Assembly (NCBI GenBank): GCA_905221615.1
Contig: CAJNDT010000602.1
Location: forward strand, 322,986-386,985
Length of the DNA stretch: 64,000 bases
Source of the DNA: Symbiodinium sp. CCMP2592
Lineage: Eukaryota > Sar > Dinophyceae > Suessiales > Symbiodiniaceae
Direction of reading: 5' to 3'
Shown here: in pieces, positions 44,201 through 55,912 of the stretch
Layout: each line of letters starts with the position of its first letter
Numbering within the stretch: the first letter of the stretch is position 1
Notes under the pieces: model-generated
Told to the model about the DNA's origin: nothing
Database searches by the model: none
Seen by the model: only the letters and a program-made list of their open reading frames with translations
Position numbers and translations under genes: made by a program

Positions 44201-45900
44201 ATGGTCGAGGCAACAGAGGCCACGCCGGCATTCCTAGTTCATGGTTGGGATAGGATTAAAACATTTTTTTTTTACCTTATGGGGTTTAAGTACCCATAAA
44301 AAAGGTAAAATGCAAAACAACTATGACAAAGATTCGCAATCACGGAATTACATTCCGTGCCTGGGGTGCACACGCACTTTGTCAGCACCTGCGGTCTGTA
44401 CTTCTCCTTCTGCTCAGCCGTTGACTCGGCGCCACTCGCCACATCTGGGGGGACGTCCTCGCACTCGATTTCCTTGCCGTCCTCCTTGAGGACCCCATAC
44501 TGGCAATAGCTCAGCCCACTCTTCAAGTTCTTGAACTTCAGGTAGGCTGGTCGTGTCGGGAAGTCCGTAGGGGGGAAGAGCTGGTTCTCACACGTCCCCA
44601 TGCTGGTCGCAACTTCGAGGCCCAAGGGCGCCAAGGCAAACCAGCCTTGGCAGCTTACACTTTTTGTTTTGATAACAGTGTACGTTAAAGGTTGAAACGA
44701 GCTAAGCCCAAAAGTGCGAAGATTACATAGTAATAATAAAATTGTGCGAAGCAGCCCAAGAAGGCAAGGAAGAAAGATATGACGCTGGCCCAGAAGGCCC
44801 GCATGTGTGGATTCTGCTGTACGGTGCCGCAAACCCTCAATAGCGGCAGCTCCGTAGCCTTCTTGCTGGAATCCACTGCGAGCTTGTACTCCATGGCTCT
44901 ACAAAGCGGGATGACAATAGTCTCTTCTCTGAGGCTAAAGCTCGAGCACCAATAACTTGCGCCAACAAATGCGAGGGTCTACAGCTTCGGCCTAGGCCCA
45001 GGCGTTTCGGGCTGTTTAGCAGTTCGGCGCCATTTTTGCTGTTCTTCTGCAAACTCTGCTCACGATGCAACACAAACCTACTTTTCCTAAACCCTAAACT
45101 CCTAAACGGGTGAACCTCCTGTGCGAAGTCCGTGGCTTGCGGCTGGCTCTCGCTGCCTTCCCTGAGATCGAGGGCTTAGGGTTTATAGGGCTTAGGCTCA
45201 GTTTCTTTTTTCTATGTGCTCTTTTCCGTCTGCACTTGCGTCCGAAACCCCGATTCAAGGGAGCCCTAAGGGTTCAGGTCCTAGGGTTTAGGGTTTAGAG
45301 TGTAGGGCTTGGGGCTTAGGGTTTAGGGCTTAAGGTCTGGGACATTCCCGGTGTTGTTGCCATGAGTAAGCCAACCACGACCCTTACTATTCTTGCGCTG
45401 CATGTTCACTGTTCCTGAAACTGGTCCAGAACTGACGAAAATCCGATCTTCCTCAACCCTACACCCCAAAGATTTCCGATATTTCGGGGTTTAGAGTCTT
45501 GACATGTCTTGACTAAGGGGCTTCGGGTCTTGATTTATTTTTGGTGGAGCCACTAACGACGCCTAAACCCGAAACCTCAAACTGCACACAGCTTCGGGGT
45601 CTCCGTCAACGTACCGAGTTCCAGAAGTGCCTGTGCCCTTAAACGTTTCGGCCCTTCCGTTGCAACTTGCTGGTGTGGAACATAGGAAATTTGGGGAACC
45701 TGAACCCTAAACCCTAAGTTGAGTAAACCCTAAGTTGAGCTGAGGCCCTGGCAACAGCAGAAGCCAAACCTGGCAAAACACTGGTGGAAGCTTGCGAACT
45801 ATAATGTAGGGGCCTCAAGAACTAGAATTGGGTTTGGGGGCCTATTATGCTGTAATTGTGACAAGGAACCCCCAAGATAGTATGGGTACTTGTTTAGGCC
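41246..45900. repeat. NRT2 tandem repeat, unit 3 (4.66 kb)
   Basis: It contains family A (41890-41996), family B (42532-42625), NRT2 copy 3 and family D (45806-45900). A 2-bp deletion in NRT2 intron 3 and a short GTGCCCTT insertion near 45632 distinguish it. Confidence 0.95.
42867..44894 (-). CDS. NRT2: Nitrate transporter NRT2, copy 3
   Basis: Four exons as in copy 1, ATG at 44892-44894, stop at 42867. The only clear change within the gene is a TAATTAATG to TAATTATG deletion in intron 3 (about 43249). All transporter landmarks are preserved. Confidence 0.93.
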
Positions 45901-47523
45901 CCAAAATCGCATGATGATTTTGTCAAAACCTTGTGTAAAGAACCCCCATAAGGAAGCGGACGAACGGGCGCAAAGTGCTGCTCGTGTAGGCGGGGACCAG
46001 CAACTAACTTAAATGCTGTTTGGAGGACGACGGCACAAGCTATATAAGACTGCTGCCAATGCCTCTGCTCTGCAAGCGAGACTAGACTCAGGCCAGGGAC
46101 CACAAGCGGCTTCGTCCAGAACATCATACGGCTTTGGAGGTGGAAGCTATCGTCAAAGCCTGAGCTGCAACTGTATTGAAAGGGCTACAGCAGGTCAGGC
46201 AGGAGTGGCCAAAGAGATCTTTTACCATCGTGTTATGCACAAGTCCTGGCCGTGTGATGCCGCTACATGCTTGCGCTACACAGTTCCAGAGCACCTGCTA
46301 GACCCCAAGCATGCTGTGCATGCTGTATCGCTGTATCCGTTTTAAGTGTTCGGCAGCTGAGTCTTTCTACAAGGGTGCTCGAGGCTTTTTGAGTCTGGAA
46401 TCTTAGGAGCGCCATAGACATCTTCAAGTACGTGCAGCTTCTGCTTGCAGATCGAGCCAAACGGTTCGCATCCCGCAGTTGGGTGCCCACTTAGAATAAC
46501 AGAGTATAAAACAATGTGACACACTATAATCTACGGCAATTGCACTATATGGGAGTTCCCGAAAAAAGGGGGGGGACTTATAGTAACCTAAATAGTAAGA
46601 TAAGGAGCCCCAAAATAAGCTACCCTCAATTTCGGAAACTCCCATATTGGACTACTAGAGTCGGAGGGCTTCGATGGTAGTCCGTCCGAGGCGACTCGAG
46701 CTGGAAGGAAAGCTCTTGTGCCATTCACGCACGTGGCAAACACCGGCCATCGCAAGCGGCTTAGGGTTTAGGTTTATAGGTTTAGGGTTTATAGGGTTTA
46801 TAGGGTTTATAAGGTTTAGGGTTTATAGGGTTTAGGGTTTAAGGGCCATCTACAGCATCGAGAACTGCAAAGGTCATTCTGAGCTGATGATACCGGGGGG
46901 CCCGAATAAATAGAATAGGGTTCGGGAGTGTAGTTATCTTCATTTCGAAACCCCAATGAACGGTCCTGGAAAGTATAAATGTCTCTACGTTGACTCTACA
47001 TTACATGCTGGTGGGGTCCTGCGGCACGACGGGACGCCGGAGCCAAAGTAGCGACGAACAGTATTATCCAATGGGCGAACAGCCCGGCAGCACAGCGAGT
47101 CGAGGCCCTAATCCGTGACGCTTTCAACATCATTGCGAGCCCAGGGATCTCGCTACCTCAGCAGCCCTCACTCCGATCACTGTACCCTAAGGCTCCAAAG
47201 TAGTTCCTTTTTTTGGTTCATATATAGAATCCTATAAGGTAACCCCAAAAAGGAACTAATTACTATGGAGCCTTTGGGTAGCCACCACCATCGTCCACTT
47301 GTGATTTTTCTGAGATGTCTGTTGCTGGCAGCACCAAGTCATTTGCTTGGCACTCTATGCAGAACGCAGAAATGGTAGGCCCGGCGCACATTGGTTGCCA
47401 AGTGGCGGGCTTGTCTGAACTCGTCGGTGCGTTGCACTCCATGCTAAGACACCGACCGGCCACACAAAACTGGCTCGAGCAATCGAAAAAGCATTAGGAC
47501 TTTCTCAGCCTCGAGGCCAAAGT

Positions 47524-47690
47524 TTACACGGTTATCTCACTGGTGGCCACAGACTCCTTGTGAGACTGGCACTCGCCGCTTTGCGTCTTGCCCTTCTCGG
47601 AGCTCTGTGCCGGTCCGTGGAACATCCCACCCATCTCGGACCAGTAGTAGCAAGGGCTCAACAGAGCCCAAAACATTACATAGCCCGCGT
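47524..47690 (-). pseudogene. Detached 3' end of NRT2 copy 4
   Basis: Encodes the end of exon 4 (GYVMFWALLSPCYYW to the stop at 47524), with a diverged C-terminus ending TSEITV and not TSENCM. It is now separated by 8.2 kb from the rest of the gene, so it is not expected to be translated. Confidence 0.8.
47596..47690. repeat. 95-bp target-site duplication, left copy
   Basis: From CTCGGAGCTCTGTGCCGG to CATAGCCCGCGT, repeated at 55913-56007. It is part of NRT2 exon 4. Confidence 0.9.
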
Positions 47691-47795
47691 AAGATTTGAA
47701 AAGGAGGGGGCCGCCCTCCCGAAACATCATGCCAGAGAAAAAGGATCACTGTGCCACCAGCTCTCCATTCCTCATCGGTGCCAGACAACAAGATG

Positions 47796-50700
47796 TCAGT
47801 CACTCTCCTCGCTAAGCAAAGCATGGAAAGGATCGCCTTCAGCATCCTGTTCCTCGGCAGCATCTTGACGATGAGCAGCCCATTCGCATAATACCCGCAC
47901 AAAGTAGCGCTGCAAAGCTTGGATTTGACCATCCGTGAAGCCGCAGTTAAGCGTGATTACGCCAGTCTGTCGCATGCACTGAGGCAGGCAGCCGGGAAGA
48001 GCTGCAGCAGGAACTCCTCCTGGAACCATGGCGGCCGTCCAAGCAACTGCCAGCTCTCGTCGCGCAGCGTCGTTGGCGCCGCAGGACCATAAGAAGTGAT
48101 CGGTGTGTTCGTCGTCGAGGCCACAGCGCCGGCAGCGCGCGTCAGCCACCTTAGATGCTTTGAACAGACGGTGTCTGCTCCACAGCGCGTCCGCGAGGAA
48201 GCGGGCGTAGCGAGCACCTAAGTCAGAGCCGTCCCACCCGAAGGTACGACGGCGGCATCCCAGCTCGATCAACGGCTGCAAGGTACGCCGTCTGTCGATT
48301 CCTGAAGACAAGCCCTCATGACAAATTCTACTGCCATCCCAGTGCTTCCACCACCACGAGCGCAGCTCACAGCGAAGCACATGCTTTGCCTTCTGTCCTT
48401 CCCGATCTTTGCGTGCAAGATCAGTCAACCTAATCGCACAATCCTCTCGAGGACAAACATGCTCCCAATCAGGCCAGGTCCAGCCCAAAACCTTCAACGA
48501 CCGACGAACCAACCTAGCAAATCCGACAACCGTACCTCGAAGCCTAGAGCAGGCCCGCCAGAGAACTCTGACGACTGGCTGACTGCGCAGAGAGAGACGC
48601 GCAAGCGCAACAACTGCAGAGTAACACTGAATCATGCTGGGATCCATGCGATGCAAGGGGGCCAGAAGGCCCAATGTCAAAGCTGTGCTTCTCATGTAAT
48701 TATGAGGGTGCAGGGTCGGTCCCCACCAAGCTTGAACGACGGCCGTCCTGAGCTTATCGATGACCAGCTGAGACACAGGAGTGCCTTCAGCATACAGACC
48801 TTGCAAGTATGCTGCAAGCAGACCTCTCCGTGTCTCCCGATTAGGGAGGAGGCGAGCACGCAGTACCTTGGAGCGTACCACAGAGGCTCTGTGATCACCC
48901 AGCGTGCAGTCAGCGCCAGATGCTGTCTCGAGCATGACACCGAGGTACTTGACAGACTCCTTAAGTGGAAGTCGACGCCACTCAGCAGCTGAAACATCAT
49001 CTTGAGCAGGCCCCACAAAGAATCTGCAAGATTTCAAGGGATGGATGCTCAACCCAAAAGCAGCATCGAAGACCCTCGTGGCCCGAAGCGCCGAGGCCAG
49101 CACGTCAACATCCTTGTTTAAGAGACATCTGTCGTCTAAGAAAACACGAAGCAAATCAAGCTTGGGAAGGCTCCAAACCCAAGCAGCCATCACGAGGTTG
49201 AGGGCCCACGGGGCAAGAGGGTCCCCCTGAGGAAGTCCCCTCTGCTCCGCTGCTTTGATGGTCACGCCGGTGGGCCCATCGCAGAGCCAAACATGTCTCG
49301 TCAAGCTTTCCCAAATGCTCACGACGTTGAACATGCAAATCGGGGCGCCCGCATGCCGCAGGAGAGCCTTGAGACTGTGCAGGCTCACGGTGTCGAAGCA
49401 CTTAATCGTGTCAAGACAAGCGCCAGCCAGAAAAGCATCATCGAAATGCGAGGCGGCAAGCCAGGAGGAAACCTCGTTCCCCGTATCCACAGCAGACGGA
49501 GCGCCATTGCGACCGCCGACAAGTTCATCCGGAAACCAGGAGCACCACTCGCCGAAGTGCTTCGCAGTTCGAGCCGCCCACATTCTGTAAACAGTATGCA
49601 AAATAGACAAAGGCCGTGCCGACCCATCATCCTTCGGGATACAAACCAGACGAGCGTTGCTCCACGAAGCTGGAAAGGGAAGCCCCTTGTCAAAAGCATT
49701 GAACAAGTCAACAAGCCGTTGAAGATGCTCATCTTCCAGATCGCCGATGTGTTGGAAAGAAATCCCATCAAGACCAGCCGCCGTGGAACGAACCTGAGCT
49801 CGAATGTCCTGAATGGTCCACTCCGGAAGGCCCGGAAAGGGCGTAGCCTTGGAAGCCACAACCTCACTGAAGGTCTGAGCCGCCAGAACCTGTTTCCGAA
49901 CCTGAGCAGGACAAGCCTCAGTCCAAAACGGCAACCACTCTCTCCTGACTGCGCAGCCTTGTTCAGTCGGTGTGAGAGCAGGCTTTCCGTCCGCCCTCAG
50001 CAAAGCTAAGGGTTTGGTGGGCCCCTGCTTAACCCATTTGGACGCCTGAGAAACGTCTCGCATTCGGATCTTCCATGCCGCGATGGCACTGCGCCGGCGA
50101 TCGTTGAGAGAATTCCTCAGCTCCACCTCGGTGGCTTCATACTGAGCATGCTTCCGGGGGGTCCATCCCGTGACAGAGGCCTCAGCAGACAGGCGCCTCA
50201 ATCTATTCATGAGGCCCAAAACAGCGTCCGTGTCCTTAGCAACGACCGCTCCCTTGGCGGTTCTGTAAGGAGTCTCTTGTCCCGTCAAACCGAGAGCACA
50301 GCCAAGCCAAGTACTCCATGCTGTTTGCGAGTCGTTGCGCGCAATGGCATCGTGAAAAGCGGCATCATCTTGGGCAGACCAAGGTCGGGACACTGGCCTC
50401 GGTAGAGCCCAGGCAATGCGGTCCTCCGCATGAAGCTTGCCAGGGACATCACAGATGAGTGGTGCGTGCTGCGTAGTAACCTCGTTATGAAGACCAACGA
50501 CGTTGGCAGGCTTGAGGCTCCCACACCCAACAAACCCGTCAATGGGATGACACCAGGAGTGTTTGACAGAGCTACGCCAAGTACCAAGCATGGTATGACC
50601 AAAATGGCCAGAGCAAGGATGAATCTCAAGAAGATCGGTATTAAAATCCCCCCCAGAAAACCAAACTCCCGGCTTGTCTTGCCACATGGCCAGTTCCCCA

Positions 50701-51113
50701 AAGAAGGCTTCCTGCGTACCTCGCTTCTTAATGGGGGCATACACGCTCGCAACTCTAGCAAGATCACCCCCGGCAAGCCTGAGGGCGACAGAACAGATTT
50801 GTTGAGAGTCCTGAAGCGAGCCAGCTGAATACCGGCGATGGACTAAGATCATTTCACCATACCCGCAAGCCCGAGGGGGGCCCCAGAAAGCTTGCCATCC
50901 AGCAGACCTAAGGTCCCTGGCAGTTCTTGCTTGTGCTGCAGCTTTCACACGATGTTCCTGCAAAAGACACACATCCACGTCATATTTGTTCAGAAGCTGA
51001 AGAAGTAAATCCTTTTGGGTGTTGAGGCTCCCAAGATTCCACGAAAAGAAGCGAATGCTGTGAGGGCCCGGGTTGGACGCCTCACCCAAACGACATTCGT
51101 GGGTCCAAGCCAT
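47796..51113 (-). CDS. Retrotransposon ORF2: AP-endonuclease + reverse transcriptase (1105 aa)
   Basis: ATG at 51111-51113. Residues ~18-220 are an exonuclease-endonuclease-phosphatase domain: N26 (SWNLGS), E53 (QEHR), GGDFN with D156/N158, D192 and H216. The usual SDH motif reads TQH here, so the Asp next to the catalytic His is missing. Residues ~430-730 are reverse transcriptase: LVCIPKDDGSARPLSI, motif A with D568 (LDTIKCFD), motif B RGLPQGDPLAPW (625-636), motif C FLDD (D660/D661), and motif D near 690. Near the C-terminus CRRCG...H...C is the LINE-type knuckle. The N-terminus contains LGEASNPGP (residues 9-17), reminiscent of 2A-type NPGP but with the Glu one place early. The enzyme nicks target DNA and copies the element RNA there. 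Confidence 0.92.
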   Translation of the reverse strand: MAWTHECRLGEASNPGPHSIRFFSWNLGSLNTQKDLLLQLLNKYDVDVCLLQEHRVKAAAQARTARDLRSAGWQAFWGPPRACGYGEMILVHRRYSAGSLQDSQQICSVALRLAGGDLARVASVYAPIKKRGTQEAFFGELAMWQDKPGVWFSGGDFNTDLLEIHPCSGHFGHTMLGTWRSSVKHSWCHPIDGFVGCGSLKPANVVGLHNEVTTQHAPLICDVPGKLHAEDRIAWALPRPVSRPWSAQDDAAFHDAIARNDSQTAWSTWLGCALGLTGQETPYRTAKGAVVAKDTDAVLGLMNRLRRLSAEASVTGWTPRKHAQYEATEVELRNSLNDRRRSAIAAWKIRMRDVSQASKWVKQGPTKPLALLRADGKPALTPTEQGCAVRREWLPFWTEACPAQVRKQVLAAQTFSEVVASKATPFPGLPEWTIQDIRAQVRSTAAGLDGISFQHIGDLEDEHLQRLVDLFNAFDKGLPFPASWSNARLVCIPKDDGSARPLSILHTVYRMWAARTAKHFGEWCSWFPDELVGGRNGAPSAVDTGNEVSSWLAASHFDDAFLAGACLDTIKCFDTVSLHSLKALLRHAGAPICMFNVVSIWESLTRHVWLCDGPTGVTIKAAEQRGLPQGDPLAPWALNLVMAAWVWSLPKLDLLRVFLDDRCLLNKDVDVLASALRATRVFDAAFGLSIHPLKSCRFFVGPAQDDVSAAEWRRLPLKESVKYLGVMLETASGADCTLGDHRASVVRSKVLRARLLPNRETRRGLLAAYLQGLYAEGTPVSQLVIDKLRTAVVQAWWGPTLHPHNYMRSTALTLGLLAPLHRMDPSMIQCYSAVVALARLSLRSQPVVRVLWRACSRLRGTVVGFARLVRRSLKVLGWTWPDWEHVCPREDCAIRLTDLARKDREGQKAKHVLRCELRSWWWKHWDGSRICHEGLSSGIDRRRTLQPLIELGCRRRTFGWDGSDLGARYARFLADALWSRHRLFKASKVADARCRRCGLDDEHTDHFLWSCGANDAARRELAVAWTAAMVPGGVPAAALPGCLPQCMRQTGVITLNCGFTDGQIQALQRYFVRVLCEWAAHRQDAAEEQDAEGDPFHALLSEESD

Positions 51114-51146
51114 CCACGCAACAACAGCCTGGACCCCGTATCTTCA
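51114..51146 (-). other. ORF1-ORF2 junction: single in-frame TGA
   Basis: ORF1 ends CTG TGA (stop at 51144-51146). The next ten codons are open and lead, in the same frame, to the ORF2 ATG. Read-through of one UGA would therefore give a single ORF1-ORF2 polyprotein with the LGEASNPGP motif at the joint. Confidence 0.85.
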
Positions 51147-54100
51147 CAGCTTACACAAGCGCTTCTGACGGGCAGCGGGCTTTTTAAGGACTCTGGCCAA
51201 CTTACGAGCAGATCCCTTGCTACCCCCAAGCGTGCACTGCTCACGACAAGCCTTCTTGTGGAAGTCACTGGCCGCTTGACTACGAACCTTCTTACTGGGT
51301 TTCGGCGCATCCCCCAAACCCGCCTGCGATTGCGGGCAGATGTTACGCATAAGTTCAGAAGCAGAATTTTCATGGCCGCATCTCGTGCACCTACACCACC
51401 GCGACACTCCGCCGAGACCTTTGCGGGAGCCTTTTACCTCAGAGCGTCCTGGCCACGAAGACGGCCGCACTTCTTTAAGCTCAACATCGTGAGCCCATGA
51501 AAGGCCAGCAGTCCTGAACAGGGAAAGCTTGCGAGCCAGGACCTGAGTGGCAACTTGGTTCCTTAGCGGGACTTGGTTACCGGCCAGAGCAGCCGGTCTA
51601 CGAACGTAAGGTTCCATGCAGTGAATGCACTCTCCCCAATGTTTACGGCGCTGGACACCTGGCATGGGATCCTCTGGGTAGCGTGCCGCAGGCACCCTCC
51701 ATCCGCACTGACACTGGTTGGTCGTTTTAAGGCCCGCGCCATCAAGGGCCTCAGAGGAAACAGCTCCCAGGACCACCTGTGCTTGCTTGGCCTGTCTTAG
51801 AAGCGCGTCAGGAGCTCGTTTTCCTACAATTCTGCGCGACCCTTCCGAATGCCCATCGTGTGGGGGCGCAGGGCGAAGCCACAAAGAGGTCTCTGAAGCG
51901 GCATTTTCAAAAGGAAGGGCATTGGACTTTTCCGCTTCCATTCCCGTAGTAGGAAAAACCCCAGTTTTCCCGCATCTAAACTCCTCAAAGGACCCTTCTA
52001 CATGCCCATCTTCCGAGAGCACTGGGCGGAGCTCCGCAGAAGAGCCACCAGCAACGGCCCTCTCTGGGGAATGATCAGGGGCCTTGGATGAGGCAGCCGA
52101 GCGCGCATCAACAACAGGCCTGAGCCACAGTGAACTCTCTGAACCAGCACGTGAGGCAGAACCCCGCGAGGACTTACGGCCTCCGCCCAAGTAGCTTTGG
52201 GAGGCCGCAGGCCGGTTGTCGTCAAGACCAAGCTTGGCCCACTTGGCAGGCGGAGAAACTTCGGGGTGCAGCGTGTAGAAGTGTTGGTCCTTCAGGAAAA
52301 GGAACAAAGGGTTGCTGTTGGTCTTGTGTCTCGGCACAACTCTTTCGATAAATTTCCATTTCTTTTGAACATGCTTAAACACCAGGACCTCAACCTGCAG
52401 AACATGTGCGGCGGCCATCGTCATCCATGGGTCAAGCCATTTGGCGGGGCGCCGGCAAGCCTCGAGGTATTGGGAAGCATCCTGAGGGAGTGAGCCTCCT
52501 TCCGTTTCCTCCGTACAGTCAGCATCAGGATACCACTCAAGCACCCAAGCACCCTGATTACTGTCGAGCCAATCAGCAGCCCGCGTTCTGAGAGAAAGCG
52601 CCACTTTTGCAATCTTGGGTTCCAACTTTGCCACCGTCGCTCCCTGTCTGAGGGCGTTGCTTGCAGCTAAACAGCGAAAGCCGCAATCTCCGAATCCTCC
52701 CAAATCCCACATCTTAACATCATCAGGGCCTGAAGAGCCGGACTCCTGGGGCGAGATGGACGAGTCAACACGCTGAGCTTTTTGGGGTTTGTTGGGCGAG
52801 GAAACACCGGTGCGATCATGCTTCTCTCCACGCTTGTCATCATGCTGCTCATCACGCTTGTCATTCATGTCAATTTCAACGGAATCACTGGGCAGGGAGC
52901 CATCAATTTGGGTGGGGGCGACATGGCCATCGAACCCTTCACCGTGGGAGTTCTCAGTCACTTCCGCGATTTTCGCGGCTTCCTTGGGGGGGTCCTTAAC
53001 CCGACTCACCCAGGCAGCCGGAGCCCGGATGGGCTGGGAGATGATTCTGGTAGTATTCTTGAACCAAGGTGAAATCTCAATCGTACCCTGGTCCCCACAC
53101 TTCAGGAACCATTGACCACTCGGTTGTGCCTGAGGCGGTGCAGCGCTGAACGTCCACACACCTTTTGGCTTAGCCGGCGCTTGAATGCCAGAGATAACTC
53201 TCCAGTGCTGAGATTCCAGGAGTTGCTTTAGCTGAGCCGGAAACCAAGTGGACGGAACCCCTTTTGCAGCCCAGCGACGTTTGACAGAGGCCTCAGAATC
53301 ATTCTCCCCAGGGGAGACACCGATAAGGCCCAGGCACGATCCACCCCCTGCCCTGTAGGCAAGAGGGACCTTAGCTTTATCAGCTTCTCGCTTCGCCATA
53401 GCGTAGTACGCCGGAGCTTTCATCTTGTCAACGGGAAGCCACTTGACAAAGGCCCGCCCACTAGGGTCAGACTGGTTGTCGACTCTCTTGACAAAAACTC
53501 CCTTAGCGCCCGAGTTCCCAAGAACAAGCAAACTGGAAGCTTCGGGAAGTTTGAGGAAGCCACTAATAGCCTCGTCACGCTGCTCGGTTTTATGCCATCC
53601 AAAACTACGCACCGCAAGGTCATCAGGAAGGATCGCTCTCACCGCCGACGCAGGTTTCCTAACGGTTTCATCCCAATCAAATGACGTTTGAAATGCTTTC
53701 GGGATGGTGACCTTGAGAGTGGCTTGCTTGACCTGTTCAGGCACACTTTTGCACTCAACAACAGCAGGTTGGTGACCCCACGAAGGGAGCTCGTCGGACA
53801 GGGCAACGACCCATGCTTCCTTCCATTTACCATCAACAAGACGGATCCACGACTTGGTAGCTTTGAAGCCCTCTGGCCCCTTGCTTTCCTGGTGATCCTT
53901 GAGGATCAAAGCAACTTTGCTCTTGAGCCCGTGCGCCGCAGCCAAGCCACGAGAGGCCTTAGCCTGCTCTAAAGTCACGACAGCAGCAGCGTTGTCGCCT
54001 GGCTCCTCTCCGTCCTCAAGGTCTTTGTCGAGAGCTGAGGCAGAACAAAGCTTACCAGGCCACCACTTCGGATCTACAGCCCAGGACTGAGGAGCTTGAG

Positions 54101-55912
54101 CGCTCTTTTCAAACGTCCTTTTCCCCTTGCTTGCAACGGGGCTAGACCAAGCAGCCGCGGGTGTTCGAGGCTGAGGCTGAGCTTTAGGAGCCGGCGCAGG
54201 GCTCTGGACCAGAGCCTTCAAGCTGCTGAGAAGACCCTGAGTGCCCTTTGTTTCACACTGCAGCACTAACGCCTTAAGTTGCGCTAGCAGGGTAGCTTCT
54301 GAGGCACAGGCAGGCGACAGCGGTCGGGCGTTTGGCGGCTCGAAAGACACTCGGCGAGGAGGGTCAGCACCGTCATTTGGTGCATCGCTTAAGCCTTTGC
54401 CTTTCCCGCCTTTAGCCTTGGGCCCCTTCTTACCCTTACCTTTAACTTGCCACCCGGGACTCGGGCTGCGGCTCGCACTAGCACAATGGCCGGGCGACAC
54501 CTTTCGGGGTGTGGGACTGCGGCCTCTCGGTTGAGCCGGCGACTGTGGTCTGGCCTCTGCAGGATCCTCATCCTCGGAAAGTGAAGCCAGCAAAGCTTGC
54601 AAGCCAAGAAGCAGTTTCTGCTCCTGTCGTTGCCTCTTAGAGGCCGCAGCTCCAGCGCCTCCGCCACCACCGTGCCAGTGTGTCTTAGGGCACCAGCCGA
54701 GCAACGAAGCTTCTGGAAAGGCCTCTTGCTTCTGAGGCGTGGCTGCGGCGGCAGGTTCGTCTGAGGCAGAGACGACTGAGGCCACAGCAGCTTGCCCGGA
54801 GGACCGAGGACCATCACTGTCGTCAAACACTCTTGCATGAGGCATGAACCACAAGCATCTACGACAACGAGAAAACATGCAGGCTTTCCAAATGACATGA
54901 ACTGACCGTTCAGGGCAACGACGTATCAGACGGAAAACTTGGGCACGTATGCGGGTGCTCACACGTGGTGGTTTGCAACGGACCTGATGTCCGCCTCCGA
55001 CCCCGTACTTTCTCGCGGATTGGATCCAAGTTCCTTCCGGGGGTTGCTGGGGGTTCGAAGGGCGTTTCTTTCGCCTGTGCTGCGCGCGCTTGCGCTTTGT
55101 CAAGTCGATTTTTCCTCTGAGGCGTCGAATGACATCTTGCGAGGAGTTAACAAGGAGATCACCAGACTTGGTTCTCTTTCTGGTCTTGCGTTTTTGCCTT
55201 TTCCAGGCCCGCTGAACCGCTTCATACACCCCACGAAGGACGACAGAAGCAGCAACAAGGAAAGCCACCGCGAGGTAACACTTCCCAAACCGAGGTCCCC
55301 ACTCCCGTGTCGAGAGAGCAGCGAAGAACTCGAAAGCCAGAGGAAACTCGTATTCCGAGACGTTGAAACCGCGGGGAGGCCCATGTGCCCATACAGGAAG
55401 CATGAGAGAGCCGCCCACTTTAAGAGTGCAGAAGTCACACGTGGGTAAGCCCACATCAAAGACTGGAACGTGGCAGAAGTGTGGCACTGTTGTGGGTAAG
55501 CCTACAGCACAACCAAACATCTGCAAGTGAGGCTCTGAAGCAAAGGCCTCAGTGAAGTTGACGCCCAAGCCGCGCCAATCACACAGGCGGGCGCCAGTGT
55601 CGTAGCCATGCTGTGCGCTGCCATGTTCGAGGCAGCCATACTCCGCGCAAGCATTGCTGAAGGATGCTTGTGATCCATTTCTTTCTACCGTGCAGCCCCA
55701 AGGGCAGTAATTTAGTGCCTCCAAGCGGCTGGTGGGACTCGACGACAAAACCCCCCCCGAAACGGAAACCGGAAGAACCGCAACCAACACCCACCCAAAC
55801 CAGCTAAACCAAGGAGAGCACCTCAGTGCGCAGTGCCGACGCGCCGATCGGTCTTTCGGGCTGAAAGCCTCTTGAGGGCTTGTTAGCTCTTGATCATTTC
55901 TTTTGTCAGTCA
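51144..55912 (-). CDS. Retrotransposon ORF1: membrane-like N-terminus, basic linker, OTU protease, Cys motifs
   Basis: The frame is open from the element's 5' end (and by chance back through NRT2 exon 4 to 56177), so the start is unclear; the first in-frame ATG is at 55518-55520. In order: a hydrophobic segment (55814-55751, FGWVLVAVLPVSVSGG); a Cys-rich stretch with NGS, NFT and NVS sequons; a second hydrophobic segment (about 55280-55227) followed by a Lys/Arg run; an Arg/Ser/Pro- and Lys/Gly-rich region; an OTU-type protease with GDCGFRC (about 52684, catalytic Asp-x-Cys-like) and DQHFYTLHP (about 52275, His); and two Cys clusters (CQCGW...HWGECIHC near 51700 and CRCTRCG near 51390). It probably binds RNA; OTU domains occur in some LINE ORFs. 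The membrane-like module is unexpected. Confidence 0.8.

Larger units (their letters stand above)
45901..47690. repeat. NRT2 tandem repeat, unit 4, left part
   Basis: Continues from unit 3 with family A (46547-46650) and family B (47182-47280). It is more diverged than units 2/3, for example a GGGGGGG change near 46568 and a replaced segment near 47350-47400. The unit is cut at 47690 by a retrotransposon and resumes at 55913. Confidence 0.93.
47691..55912 (-). mobile_element. Non-LTR retrotransposon (AP-endonuclease/RT, OTU), 8222 bp
   Basis: The insertion lies between two copies of a 95-bp segment of NRT2 exon 4. It encodes, on the minus strand, an ORF1 with an OTU protease and Cys motifs and an ORF2 with endonuclease, reverse transcriptase and a Cys/His knuckle. 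There are no LTRs. The 3' end (47691) reads TTCAAATCTT on the minus strand, with no poly(A), and is preceded by a GGGAGGGCGGCCCCCTCC hairpin (about 47703-47720). Both ORFs are open, so the copy may be young and active. Confidence 0.9.

Noticed and set aside
47796..48692. Long plus-strand frames opposite the reverse transcriptase
   Set aside because: The minus-strand frame carries clear RT and Cys-knuckle motifs; the opposite frames have none.
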